Of a stretch of DNA of 64,000 nt, positions 39,301 through 49,499 are shown in pieces. Source of the DNA: Antedon mediterranea (lineage: Eukaryota > Echinodermata > Crinoidea > Comatulida > Antedonidae); assembly GCF_964355755.1 (NCBI RefSeq), contig NC_092680.1:22111001-22175000 (forward strand). The letters run 5' to 3'. Each line of letters opens with the position of its first letter. Position 1 is the first letter of the stretch. Made by a program: the position numbers and the translations under genes. A model generated the notes under the pieces. The model was not told the origin of the DNA, made no database searches, and saw nothing but the letters and a program-made list of their open reading frames with translations.

Positions 39301-42300
39301 TTTTTTTTAAATTGTTATACTGTCTGGCTAATTGCTTGGTACAGTATACAGTACAATTACATAATTAATTATAAATGTTGCATATAAAATAATGTGAATT
39401 CATTAGCATAAATTAAATGTTGCTTTAGAAATCAATTAATATTGCATTATTAAATGTCCCCACCCATTTTGAGCCTCTGAAGGACAGTGCCATTTCATAA
39501 CATCAGATTTCTCTCTCTTTTGGTTGCTTGTCATGAAACAATGCAATATTAGTTTTATGCTTAAAGGAATTTTGTTTTGTCCTTTATTAAGCCCTTGTAG
39601 TCTTTTTCCTGAGATACAGGTAGGTATCTCACTCATAGACTACCAACACCACTGTTGGTTTGTGTATATCTCTCACTGTCTTGAGTGTTGTCTACTTAAG
39701 GCTGCAGGTAAAGTATCTACAGTAAACTTACAATGGAACTGAAGAGACTTAAGTATGAGCAGTGCTGTCTACTCTACTTTTTAATGTATCTACAGTGCAA
39801 TGACTATAGAGACTTAACTTTGAGAATTGGTATGCTCTCTCCCAGAGTGATGTCTAATAAATGTTGTGTTTTTAATGTATCTACAGTTCAATGAATATGA
39901 ATGTAAAAATACAAATATTGTGTCATGATACTTTATTTAGTTTACTGATTGGTTTACTACTATAAATACAGTATTAACAGATCCTATGTTGTCTGTTTCA
40001 GCATGGGCAAACACCTTTACATTTAGCTGCAGAGAATGATCATGCAGAGATTGTCAAATTGTTCTTGCAACATAAACCTGACCTTGTTACCATGGCAAAT
40101 GCAGTAAGTAAATCACTATATGTCTATTTTCTGAGATTCCTACCAGATACTATAATTGACATTGTTTTCAATATGGACATCCTTCAAAAGGAAAATGGAA
40201 TTATCCAGGCGGACCATACGTCTCATGGATGTTGGTTTGTGTAATCATTTCAGAGATTCATGCTACATAGGTTTTGAACACTCTGTAGTTTGTTTGCTTT
40301 GATTATAATTATTATTATAATCAAAGCAAACAAACTACAGAGTGTTCAAAACCTATGTAGCATGAATCTTTGAAATGATTACACAAACCAAATATATGAT
40401 ATTTTGTTTTGAATACAGGATGGATCTACCTGTGCACATATTGCCGCTGCTAAAGGAAGTGTTGCCGTCACCAAAGAACTCTTGCGTTTCAATAAAGCTG
40501 GTGTGTGTGGTGCAAGAAATAAGGTAATATTATTAAATTCAATTTAAAACTTGTAAATAATTGTACATTAGAATGCAGTCTAATCACTATCATTAAAATT
40601 AAGCCAATTGTTGTCCTTGGATTAGTATGGGTGTCTAGCCTACTGCAGCCATTGAGTGTGAATGTGTATTCTTATATTATGAAATCCTTTTTACAGACAA
40701 ATGATTCAACAGCTTTACACCTTGCAGCAGAAGGTGGTCATACAGAGGTTGTGTCTGTGTTGTTGGATGCAGGAGCATTACCCAATGAAGAAAATGCTGT
40801 CAGTCAATTTGTCTTTTCTTTATTTCAATTTTTAAAAGTCATTTGTTTCTTGTTATTTACTACCTGTAAACCTATAACCTGTAGTTATCCCTGCAGAATA
40901 GTATGCATAATAACTATTACTACAGTATTCGGGAACTTTCAATTTTCAAATACTGACTAGGATTGACACATTGATGTGTCGTTTTGGCATCTGTACCTGG
41001 AATTCATGTGTTAAAGAAGTAGAGTGAGGAAGCAAATACTTGTTCCTTGGTTGTCTCAAATTATAATGATATAGTTGTTTGGGTCATTTATTTACAATAG
41101 CATATTGTATGCCTTACATAAATTTGATTATTTGTTTTCTCATAATTGATAATAATGTTATTGTTGTTACTAACCAGGATGGCATGACAGCAATTCACCT
41201 AGCTGCTAAATCTGGTCATGTTAAAGTTCTTGATGCTCTCAAGAATCGTATAGACTTCAAGAGCCCAAGCAGGATGACGGGTTTAGGAGCATTACACATC
41301 TCAGCTCAGTATGGACAGGTTGACTTTGTTCGTGAATTATTACAGAAGGTTCCTGCAACAATTAAAAGTGAGGCTCCCTCTGGAGCTCTGAACAAAGATA
41401 TGCCTCTAAGTGATGTGAGTAACTTTTTAAGATTAATGAATATATCCATTTTAAAAATAATGTATTATTTAACTACAGTGTTATTTTGTGGCTGAATGGT
41501 TACTATTTTCTCCAGACTTTTGATATACTTGAATGATTTGTATTAATTTTCTGTTATTAATATATTAGTATTCTTGTATTGATGTTTGTTGTAATCTTCT
41601 TTTTAGAGTGGATTAACATTGTTACATTTGGCATGTTATTAATATATTAGTATCCTTGTATTGATGTTTGTTGTAATCTTCTTTTTAGAGTGGATTAACA
41701 TTGTTACATTTGGCATGTTATTAATATATTAGTATCCTTGTATTGATGTTTGTTGTAATCTTCTTTTTAGAGTGGATTAACATTGTTACATTTGGCATGT
41801 TATTAATATATTAGTATCCTTGTATTGATGTTTGTTGTAATCTTCTTTTTAGAGTGGATTAACACCGTTACATTTGGCATGTTATTAATATATTAGTATC
41901 CTTGTATTGATGTTTGTTGTAATCTTCTTTTAGAGTGGATTAACATTGTTACATTTGGCATGTTATTAATATATTAGTATCCTTGTATTGATGTTTGTTG
42001 TAATCTTCTTTTTAGAGTGGATTAACATTGTTACATTTGGCATGTTATTAATATATTAGTATCCTTGTATTGATGTTTGTTGTAATCTTCTTTTTAGAGT
42101 GGATTAACATTGTTACATTTGGCATGTTATTAATATATTAGTATCCTTGTATTGATGTTTGTTGTAATCTTCTTTTTAGAGTGGATTAACATTGTTACAT
42201 TTGGCATGTTATTAATATATTAGTATCCTTGTATTGATGTTTGTTGTAATCTTCTTTTTAGAGTGGATTAACATTGTTACATTTGGCATGTTATTAATAT

Positions 42301-45300
42301 ATTAGTATCCTTGTATTGATGTTTTTTTAATCTTCTTTTTAGAGTGGATTAACACCGTTACATTTGGCATCGTTTTCTGGTCATGAGGGTGTAGTTCGTC
42401 TCTTATTGAATTCACCTAATGTTCAGCCTGACACTCCAACATATAATACAGTAAGTACCTAGCTAATTTGCTATTCTCATAGATAGATACTGTAGTATAA
42501 GTAATCCATTATGTAGGGGTCCTGACTAATTTGCCTTCTTATTCCATGATACATCAGTAAGTTGTTGTTTTTTTTCTAGGGAATTATTCCTCTGCATTTA
42601 GCTTCACAAAGTGGCCATCTTGCAGTTGCAGGGCTCTTACTAAGCAAGTCTACAAACCAACTTCACATAAAAGATAAGAAAGGTCGAACATGCTTGCACA
42701 TAGCAGCTTCCAATGGACATTATGAGATGGTGGCACTTCTGTTGGGTCAGGGGTCAGATATCAATACATGTGATAAGGTATTAAGTTTTGATTAATTTCT
42801 TAAAACTAAATCTTATCACCTTTTGTCAATGATGATTGTTTATCTTGTTTTTGTTGGCAATAAAGTAAAGTAAAACGTGTATACATTAATGTTAATAATG
42901 TTACTTGGTATTTGTGATAAACTATACATTTTAAATCCATTGAAAGTGTTTTGTGCTTTTATATTAGAATGGCTTGACTGCTCTACACTATGCATCAAAA
43001 GTTGGTTTCTTAAAGGTTGTTAAGTTACTTGTTGAAAGCGGTGCATCTCCTAAGTTTGAGTCTAAGGTAAATATAATGACTACAGCTTTTAATGTTCACT
43101 TGCCTTAATTACATGTAAAAAGTTTCAGGTGATTTCTTAAGCAATAATTCATATTTCAATCCAGACAATCAAGTTGACGGTAAAATATTGCAAAATAATT
43201 GGAACTGTAAATTGCATGTACATAATTTTTTGACTCATTTTGTGCAAACATAGTAATAAGAAGTATCAACAAAATAACATATTTATACTGTATTTAGATA
43301 AAAATACACTATTTCCTGAATAATCCAATTCCAATCCAATTATTGTATTAATATGATTTCTTTTTATGCATTTGTTTTAGGATGGCAAAGTACCCATTTG
43401 CTATGCTGCAACTGCTCAGCATTACGATGTTTTGAGTTACTTGATGAAAAAAGATTTTAACTCACAGAATCTAATGGATGACAAAAAGGTACAGTTCACC
43501 TAAGCTAATAAATGTTTTCCATGTAAACGTTAAACGGTCATTTTACAAATAAATGTATACATTATACAGTATTCAATAATAGTATTTTTAAAATAGTGTA
43601 AATAGTATGCATTGAACTATTTTCAGTTTGTTTTTGATCTGATGGTATGTGGACGCTACACTCAAAATTCATCAATTCAAGAGTTTGTCCTTCGTTCCCC
43701 ATCTCCAATTGAAATAGCAGTTCGGCTGTCTCAAATCTTTGTTCAACTTTCTGCAAAAGAAAAAGAACGAACAAAAGATATCCTGGCAGCGGCTGCTTTC
43801 TGTGAAGAGATTGCGGTTGATTTGCTGTCGGTTACGACATCGCTTAAAAGTCCTGGTCAATTACTTCATTCCACTGATAATCGTGGAATGCCATTCTTGG
43901 ATGTTTTGATAGAGTGCGAGCAGAAAGAGGTCATTTCACATCCATCAGTTCAACGTTATTTATCTGTCATTTGGATGGGTGGACTTGAATGGGCAAGTTG
44001 GAAAATTATTCTACTCTTCTTTACGTTCATCTTTCTTCCTCCAGTCTGGATTGTGTTTTCTTTGCCTCTAAAACAGCGTTTTAATCGTCTACCAATAATT
44101 AAGTACATGTCATACTTGGTTTCGCATATTTTCTTAATTGTTTTACTTGTTCTGACAACAGTTTATACAAAACATATTGAGTGTTTTATTGAGAATCCAA
44201 CATTTGTACCGCGTTGGTATGAATGGTTACTTTTAGCATGGTTTTCAGGACTATTGATGTCGGAAATCACAAATCCTGGAGATCGGCAAGGATTGGGTTG
44301 GATACGTGTCATCATTTTGATCATAGCTGCTATTGGTTCAACGGTTCATCTTGCTATTTTCCCTGTTAAGGACGATAACACAAAACGAGAAATATTTTAT
44401 GCTCGTAATCAGCTGTATGCTTGGTGTTTATTGCTATCTTTTGCTCAACTTCTTGAATTTCTCTCTGTACACCATTTATTTGGACCATGGGGAATTATCA
44501 TAAGAGATTTGATGATGGATTTAGTGAAATTCATGGTAATCTTATGCATCTTTCTTTTTGGATTCATGTTCCACCTTGCAGCTGTATATCAACCAGTTTA
44601 TACTGACCAAAAAAGTGAATATGGTTCTGTATCGGATGCCCGTAATCTGCTAGATATTTTGGAAATATTATTCTTTGCTGTTTTTGGATTAGTTGAACCA
44701 GATTCACTGCCTCCAGTCACCAGAAATCCAGATTTTACATTGACTCTCACAAAAATTGTTTTTGGAACATACTTAATTGTGACTCTAATCGTCCTGATTA
44801 ATCTACTTATTGCTATGATGAGTGACACGTATCAACGTATACAGGCACAATCAGACACTGAGTGGAAATTTGCTAGAGCTAAATTGATTCGTAAGATGAA
44901 TAAAACGTTTGCCACACCTGCTCCTCTAAATCTGTTTACTAAAGTGATAACGTATGGAAAGCTTATGATAAGACATAAAGGTAACGTCTTTATTCTTAAT
45001 TTCACAAAATATTTTGATAATACTTTAGGCAAAACACATTTTTAATCGCGTGCACGCGACTCTACAGCTCACTATGACGGTCGGTCAGTTGTGAGCACGC
45101 ATCTATATGGCCTTGTTTATGAATGATACCTTGTCATTAAGTAGTAACCATATTGTATATATATCCACTAATATTGTAATACTTTTATTTTAGGTAAAAT
45201 CTGTGGCCCTCAAGCACAGGCCCACTTTCAAGATGAGGAGCATGATTTTGATGATAACATGTCAGATACACGTTCAATTGATCACACAACTCATCAAGGA

Positions 45301-45814
45301 CAAAATAATCGAGGTATTGGTGGATTTTTTCGTAAAGTTAGACGCAGTCCTCAAGTGGTTCCAGATCGAGGTAGGCTAAAGTCATTACATAAAATTACTC
45401 CTGTCGGGTTATTGGTAATATCATTCACTTGGCTGAAATACTATTTAAGGGAAATATATCACGATAAAAATGATTTTTCACTAATATTGTATTTTTATCA
45501 AGTGGTTCCAGATCGAGGTAGGCTAAAGTCATTACATACAATTACTCATGTCGGTTATTGGTAATATCATTGCATTGGCTGAAATACTATTTAAGGGAAA
45601 TACCTCATTGATTTTGAAATATATGATAAAAATGATATTTTCACTAATATTGTATTTGTTAGCACATATTCCAGTGCAGCACTCTGGACCAAAACGGATA
45701 GAAGAAGTGATAGACTGGCACATGGTTGTCAAACGCTATCGTGCAATTAAAGGAATTGAAGAAGAAGACCAGAAGAGTAATGATAATGAAGATGATACAA
45801 ACACCAACAATTGA
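21084..45814 (+). CDS. TRPN1: NOMPC/TRPN1 ankyrin-TRP mechanotransduction channel, 28 exons
   Basis: Plasma-membrane cation channel of mechanosensory cilia and neurons in other animals; a long ankyrin spring is tethered to microtubules. Exons: 21082-21305 (first, less certain), 26271-26459, 26762-26863, 31958-32056, 32196-32309, 32720-32923, 33054-33155, 33320-33520, 34058-34156, 34311-34514, 34619-34717, 36025-36153, 36469-36597, 36713-36826, 36934-37032, 37193-37393, 37508-37606, 40002-40103, 40419-40523, 40697-40798, 41178-41414, 42343-42450, 42580-42777, 42968-43066, 43381-43488, 43627-44980, 45194-45370, 45663-45814. All junctions keep frame: about 1715 aa from ATG 21084, or 1637 from ATG 26283, the size expected for NOMPC. 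Order: N-terminal linker, 29 ankyrin repeats, linker, six-helix channel, TRP helix, acidic tail. Many introns hold tandem repeats. Confidence 0.94.
22573..23868. repeat. ~92-bp x ~14 minisatellite in TRPN1 intron 1
   Basis: The unit includes 'catcatcaccatcaatcgat', palindromic CGATCGATCGAT-type sequence, 'agttttaatctgtcctagta' and 'acgtatgctagtactttacc'. Copies diverge more than in the other arrays, with small deletions (the first half of ATCGATCG is lost in one copy near 22876). Confidence 0.9.
23869..26159. other. Rest of TRPN1 intron 1, with a possible alternative promoter
   Basis: Mostly AT-rich with no conserved exon. A TATA-like CTCTATAAGT at about 25021, followed ~480 bp later by a strong donor AA|GTAAGTACTT at 25499, could mark an untranslated first exon (about 25050-25498) that splices to exon 26271, where ATG 26283 would start a shorter TRPN1. 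This is inference from motifs only. Confidence 0.3.
26160..26305 (+). repeat. 73-bp duplication of a TRPN1 acceptor and exon start
   Basis: The sequence 'ttggtattatag' + GACTTAAGGAAGATGTCTGC... occurs twice, with acceptors at 26196-26197 and 26269-26270. Reading from the upstream copy meets TGA in the duplicated intron part, so only the second acceptor gives the ankyrin protein. ATG in this block (26283) is the likely start if exon 1 is not used. Confidence 0.88.
26271..43488 (+). CDS. TRPN1: TRPN1 ankyrin-repeat exons (29 repeats)
   Basis: Exons 3 to 25 carry 29 ankyrin units by my count, the NOMPC number. Single-repeat exons are 99-108 bp (114 and 129 where insertions occur); two-repeat exons are 198-237 bp. 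Every intron here is phase 0, and most exons start just before or at the conserved DGxTPLHxAA turn. Clear examples: [17 protein letters not shown] (exon 37193), [15 protein letters not shown] (40002), [14 protein letters not shown] (33320), [16 protein letters not shown] (42580). Exon 2 (26271-26459) codes the linker before repeat 1. Confidence 0.9.
28595..28764. repeat. 34-bp x5 tandem repeat
   Basis: The unit is 'tatactgcatctacccggta' plus 'ctaccaggtataaa'. One copy has CCGA for CCGG. Confidence 0.9.
29147..29333. repeat. 19-bp x10 tandem repeat
   Basis: The unit 'ccatgaggataagtttaaa' is perfectly repeated about ten times in TRPN1 intron 3. Confidence 0.92.
30103..30640. repeat. Dispersed GC-rich repeat, copy 1
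   Basis: It shares ~340 bp in direct orientation with about 50271-50580 (ttgatatcagtttcatctag..., 'cgcatgcgtacgcgcgctta'), while its right part (about 30430-30635) matches about 50905-51065 in inverted orientation. CpG-rich words such as GCGCGTAC stand out from the AT-rich surroundings. This is a transposon family of unknown type. Confidence 0.75.
31040..31165 (+). mobile_element. tRNA-derived SINE-like retroposon
   Basis: An A-box-like TGGCTCGGTGG at about 31056 and a B-box-like GATCGAGTCTC at about 31102 have tRNA-like spacing (~45 nt) and are followed by an A/T-rich tail. It lacks a clean tRNA fold and 3' end, so a SINE is likelier than a working tRNA gene. Confidence 0.55.
31440..31510 (+). 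mobile_element. Retroposon 3' tail
   Basis: A T-run followed by 'tatgttgtgttattttatga' and CGAATAAAGAAATGAAAT, a common form of LINE/SINE 3' end in invertebrates. The 5' part is not recognisable. Confidence 0.45.
34932..35207 (+). other. Possible alternative TRPN1 exons (microexon and terminal exon)
   Basis: Between ankyrin exons 34619 and 36025, 34932-34961 is a 30-nt phase-0 segment flanked by AG and GTAAAG (encodes [10 protein letters not shown]). At 35070, after 'ccttataag', a phase-0 frame runs 45 codons ([20 protein letters not shown]..., hydrophilic) to TAA at 35205-35207. Together they could end a short, channel-less ankyrin isoform. No family support; this could be chance. Confidence 0.3.
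35948..36065 (+). repeat. 79-bp duplication at a TRPN1 exon start
   Basis: The first ~37 nt of exon 36025-36153 (TGGCGAGAATCCTCTACATA...) also occur at 35948, after a weaker acceptor-like context lacking AG directly before it. The copy diverges after 'gccattg'. Confidence 0.85.
37893..38023. repeat. 19-bp x7 tandem repeat
   Basis: The unit 'acctatatatcaattgact' is repeated about seven times in TRPN1 intron 37607-40001. The rest of that 2.4-kb intron shows nothing recognisable. Confidence 0.9.
40232..40391. repeat. 78-bp near-perfect palindrome
   Basis: Arms 40232-40309 and 40314-40391 are reverse complements with one mismatch, around a 4-nt TATT loop. The right arm ends 26 nt before the acceptor of TRPN1 exon 40419-40523. 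There are no inner coding features. Confidence 0.95.
41570..42362 (+). repeat. 82-bp repeat giving ten tandem TRPN1 acceptors
   Basis: The unit contains 'gtaatcttctttttag' followed by AGTGGATTAACATTGTTACA and TTTGGCATGTTATTAA. Acceptors recur from 41605-41606 to 42341-42342. Only the last continues into exon 42343-42450 (AGT GGA TTA ACA CCG TTA ... GCA TCG, encoding the ankyrin TPLHLA). In the nine upstream copies the reading is [11 protein letters not shown] followed by stop TAA. One middle copy (about 41864) carries the exon-type ACACCG. Confidence 0.93.
43627..44980 (+). CDS. TRPN1: TRPN1 channel-domain exon
   Basis: A single 1354-bp exon codes 451 residues: the linker ([23 protein letters not shown]), a conserved [12 protein letters not shown] block, then six hydrophobic segments starting at [20 protein letters not shown]. 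The pore region follows [14 protein letters not shown], the last helix is [19 protein letters not shown], and the TRP helix is [14 protein letters not shown]. The [12 protein letters not shown] motif in the S4-S5 region matches NOMPC closely. It ends in phase 1 at GTAACG. No frameshift or stop interrupts it. Confidence 0.97.
45043..45095. repeat. Fragment of the GC-rich dispersed repeat
   Basis: The sequence 'cgcgtgcacgcgactctaca' followed by 'tatgacggtcggtcagt' matches the left end of the copy at about 50196-50245. It sits in the intron right after the channel exon. Confidence 0.65.
45194..45814 (+). CDS. TRPN1: TRPN1 C-terminal tail exons
   Basis: Exons 45194-45370 and 45663-45814 (stop TGA 45812-45814) encode the cytoplasmic tail: GKICGPQAQ, a basic [15 protein letters not shown] segment, then [20 protein letters not shown], equivalent to the DWE..AKKYRAL tail of insect NOMPC, and an acidic end EDDTNTNN. 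Confidence 0.9.
45351..45662 (+). repeat. 147-bp in-frame duplication over a TRPN1 donor
   Basis: The exon end TCAAGTGGTTCCAGATCGAG plus GTAGGCTAAAGTC occurs at 45351 and 45498, followed by ~100 bp of matching intron. The donors are at 45371 and 45518. The 147-nt interval is a multiple of three with no stop, so the second donor would add 49 residues and keep phase 1. Confidence 0.9.
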
Positions 45815-46664
45815 ATTATGTAGCTAAACAGCTATCAAATTGTTTTAGTGAACTGTCTGTATATTGTTCAGAGTTTTAATAACAATAATCTTCATTTAAC
45901 ATGAGCAAGTCAACCAGTGTCAGGTTCTAGATGCATGTTGTGCCTTGTACAAATGATTGTAAATAACATGATTGCAATTTTTATTAATTGAACATAGTAA
46001 TAAAATCGAACATTTATAAAGCTGTAAGCTTATACTGTATATGCTGTATAACAGGCAACCAGTGAAGTTGTGAAAGCAAAGGAGAGACATGATCAAATTT
46101 CCTTGCCTGAGAAAAAAGTATAGCAGCCCTGATCTGAAGTAGTTGGAGATTCTAATTATCTTTCTCAAAGCAACCGTGGAGTTAATTGATTTGGTCAGCC
46201 ATATTTAAGCCCCCATCAAAAACAACTCCATGAACCTTGATAGACTATTTTACAGTTAAATTGCCAATATAATAACAAATATTGTATATTGCTAAGTTTG
46301 TAATGTAAATAACTTGATTCAATATTCGATATAATTAACCTGATTATTTTGTTATAGAAAAAAAAGTCAAATTGACAATAAAATGACGATGTTTATTACC
46401 TAATATTATATTGAAGCGAACTCGTATATTTTTTTATCTTTATCCTAATTTAGATTGTCATATAACATTACTTCACTTTGGTTTCAATTTTACATATTTT
46501 ACAGTATCTATTTCTGATATAACTTTTATGTAATAATATTAATGTGTGAAAATTATAATTATGAAAACAATATCTTTGCAAAGTTAGTAAGAAGTAAAAT
46601 CAAAATGGTATAATTGTTACTAGTCGGATGCCAAACTCTGACCAAATTTACCGGATACTCTGTA
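45815..46664 (+). terminator. TRPN1 3' UTR and polyadenylation region
   Basis: AT-rich sequence after the stop. A canonical AATAAA lies at 45999-46004, and another, in 'caataaaatgac', near 46378. The first is 185 bp past the stop. The exact cleavage site cannot be read. Confidence 0.6.
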
Positions 46665-49171
46665 CATTGGCGGATCCAGGTGGGGGTGGGGCGCACCCTC
46701 TGCACGCCGCCTCCCCCCCCCCCAATAAATATGGGGAAAAAATTATCCTACCATAAGGGAAAAAAAATCGGGAAAAGAAGCGTAAAAAAGAGTAAAACTT
46801 TCACTTTTGATTTAAATACATTGTTTCAGCGCCGTGCTAAATTACTTTGTATTAGAGGTCACCATTGCCGTTGCTGTAAATTTCTAAGAGTTGCGAAATG
46901 AATTGCCTATTTTCACCTGAAAAATAAACGCATTTTGGTCCCTGGATGTAACATGATATTGACGCGTGTATCGTACCCATACTCGAGCTCGAACTATTCG
47001 TACAAAGGACACCGCCATACAACCGCGTAGGTCTACCTATTGTTTAGATTGCTGGCAGTCAGCAAGCATAAATAAAAGTGTATATATACGTCAAAAATGG
47101 AACGCCGTGGTTACCTACAGATCATCATCATAGAGGATTTGTTAATAATAATATCGTAGGCCTACTGTGGTAACTGTGTAGGCCCAACTGTAGTGTACAT
47201 TATAGCAACCGATTTTGTTTCTAGGCCACCCACCCAATTCTGTATCGATACCTATTTATATATTTAATTTCTTGACTTCAACAAATTGATGTAAATAAAT
47301 ATTGAGCCATAATAAGCATTAAATTTGCGCTTTTTTGGGGCTTCCCCTAGATGGACGTTCACATTGAACTTAAACGCAATCAAAACTAAATACTGAGTGA
47401 ATGAAATCGGCAAAAAAATGTTATATCGTCCTGTAATTAGTCACGTGTGTTTGTTGGAGGGAAAAAATATGATCGTTTTGCTCATTGGTAGCATGCTGCA
47501 TTATTATGAGAGTGTCCTGCATATTTAGAGGTGCCATTTATCATGAATTTTATGTGCGAGAGTACCATTTCTTCCGGCCATCTGGGGCGTCATTTAACAA
47601 AGTTCTCTTCACCACCACAGGTGTGTAGACGGCCTTGGAAAAGCACCTTTTCCGCCATGTACGTGCAAACGCTGACTTGCGCGAAACGCCCTGTTGTGAC
47701 GCTTTACTCAAAATAGGCCTATAGGGAAAATGTCACTCTTAAGCTAGCAGTGGCGTATCCAGTGGGGGCCGGGGGGCCCGGGCCCCCCTGATTTCGTGTC
47801 CGTCGGCACATCATCGCGTCCGTCGGCAAACAAAGGTGCCGGGAAAAAAAATAATCTACTGTATTATTCTGACAATAATTGAACTGTAAACATAATTCTT
47901 TTGAGTGTTTGTTTATTTACATATCATATCATTGATCGCTTCAGATCAACTATTTTTTATTTTCATTACATCTAACGAAACACGTAAAAAATGTGGTCAT
48001 ACGCCGTACGCGGTAGATATTGCTTACTCAAAAGTTTTTGACCTTACCCTATTCAACCTTGTTTTTGCAGTTGAGCCTCTCATGACCTGGGATTTGTATG
48101 TCTTCCTACGCTAAGATTATATAGTTCCACATGCCATGTGCTTTTTTGTCTAAGATATATTTATTATAAGTGCCAAAAACCCGTTTTTTTTTTCTCGATA
48201 TGAGGCCTTTATTATTCAAAATTTTTAAAGAAAAAGCACACACCATAAAAAATATCCATGTATTTCATTTTTGGAACAGAATATTCCGTGAGGCTCAACT
48301 ACAAAACCACCATTTTGTGATATGATGTCATCGTAAGCCAATCAAAGTTGAGCTTTCTCGTGATTGGCATTGCTCACGGTTGAATGATTTTGGATTCTGG
48401 CTGATTTGATTGGTGGATGCGAATCACCCGCAGCGCAATGTTTTCTCTCGCGCGTGTACCATGAATCTCTCTGATCGTTTCTACACGTACACAAAGTTAG
48501 AGCAATGAATTTGCCCGATACTTTATAAGCATTTAATAACATGTTTTATTGATATTTCCAATGGTGATATATAAAATAAATTACTAAAAAACGTAATTAC
48601 TGTATATGTAATTATTTTAACCAAAAATGGCGTAGTTAATAGAATTATCGACTAGACTGAGGCCGTAAGTTGTTTTACTTCTTTCGTGGCTAAAAACGAT
48701 CATTTTCTGCAATGTTTTAGACCCTATATTTCGAAAACTACAAGTCAGATTTTCCTAATTCTTTCTTTATTGTAATGTGAATACAACATACTAACAGATA
48801 ATGTTGGTTTGGTTTTAATTTTGCATCGTTATGATCCCATAAGACAATATGACTATGCAATCCTAGAACATTTATTGATCAGGTGTATGTACAGATAATG
48901 ACACCAATTTTGTCGGCAAATTGGCAATTCCCGCCCCCCCCCCCCCTCCCAACTTCAAAATCCTGGATACGCCACTGTAGGCTAGTACCTCAGTTTTCAT
49001 AATTAAAATATCAATTTTGAATACATTTATTTAACGTGAGAGTGCCATTTCCGACCATCTAGAGGTTTTACATTTTCAAAATTGCCTCAACTCAGCCCCA
49101 CCATGATTGGGGTGGACTCTCTACAGTTGCGCCCCCCCCCCCCCTTTCACAAAATCCTGGATCCGCCCCTG
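46665..49171. mobile_element. hAT-like non-autonomous element (outer, split)
   Basis: The left end CATTGGCGGATCCAGG pairs with the right end (reverse complement CAGGGGCGGATCCAGG), followed inside by G-rich and C-rich runs. It is flanked by the direct repeat CTCTGTA (46658-46664 and 49172-49178), possibly part of an 8-bp duplication. No transposase is visible. It is split by the element at 47748-48977. Confidence 0.75.
47748..48977. mobile_element. hAT-like non-autonomous element (inner, nested)
   Basis: A perfect 15-bp inverted end, CAGTGGCGTATCCAG, at both termini and an 8-bp flanking duplication TAAGCTAG / TAGGCTAG (7 of 8). Inner G/C runs sit next to each end. It inserted into the element at 46665-49171, so it is younger. 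Confidence 0.82.
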
Positions 49172-49499
49172 CTCTGTATATTTCAGAATGCACGTGAAAA
49201 CATTTTTATGGTAAACACATCAATGTATTAAATTAAACACATTTTATGATACCTCAGGTCAGGTTATTTGTTTGATCTGATTATATTTGTTTTCAATATA
49301 GAATATGTATTTTGTGTTATGTTCATGACAACTCATTGTATCCATAATTGTAGCATACAATAACAATAAAACTTTAGTGAGAGAGAAATGGTTGCACTTT
49401 TACTTACCGTATTAGTTTTAGCCCTATTTAAAAATGAAATTGTATAGAAATAGAGGTGAATTGCATAATTTCTTGCTGGTTTTAATACACAGTTGCATT

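Noticed and set aside
46690-46725. Poly-C and poly-G runs as quadruplex regulators
   Set aside because: They sit directly inside the ends of hAT-like elements at several places, so they are better explained as part of the transposon ends.
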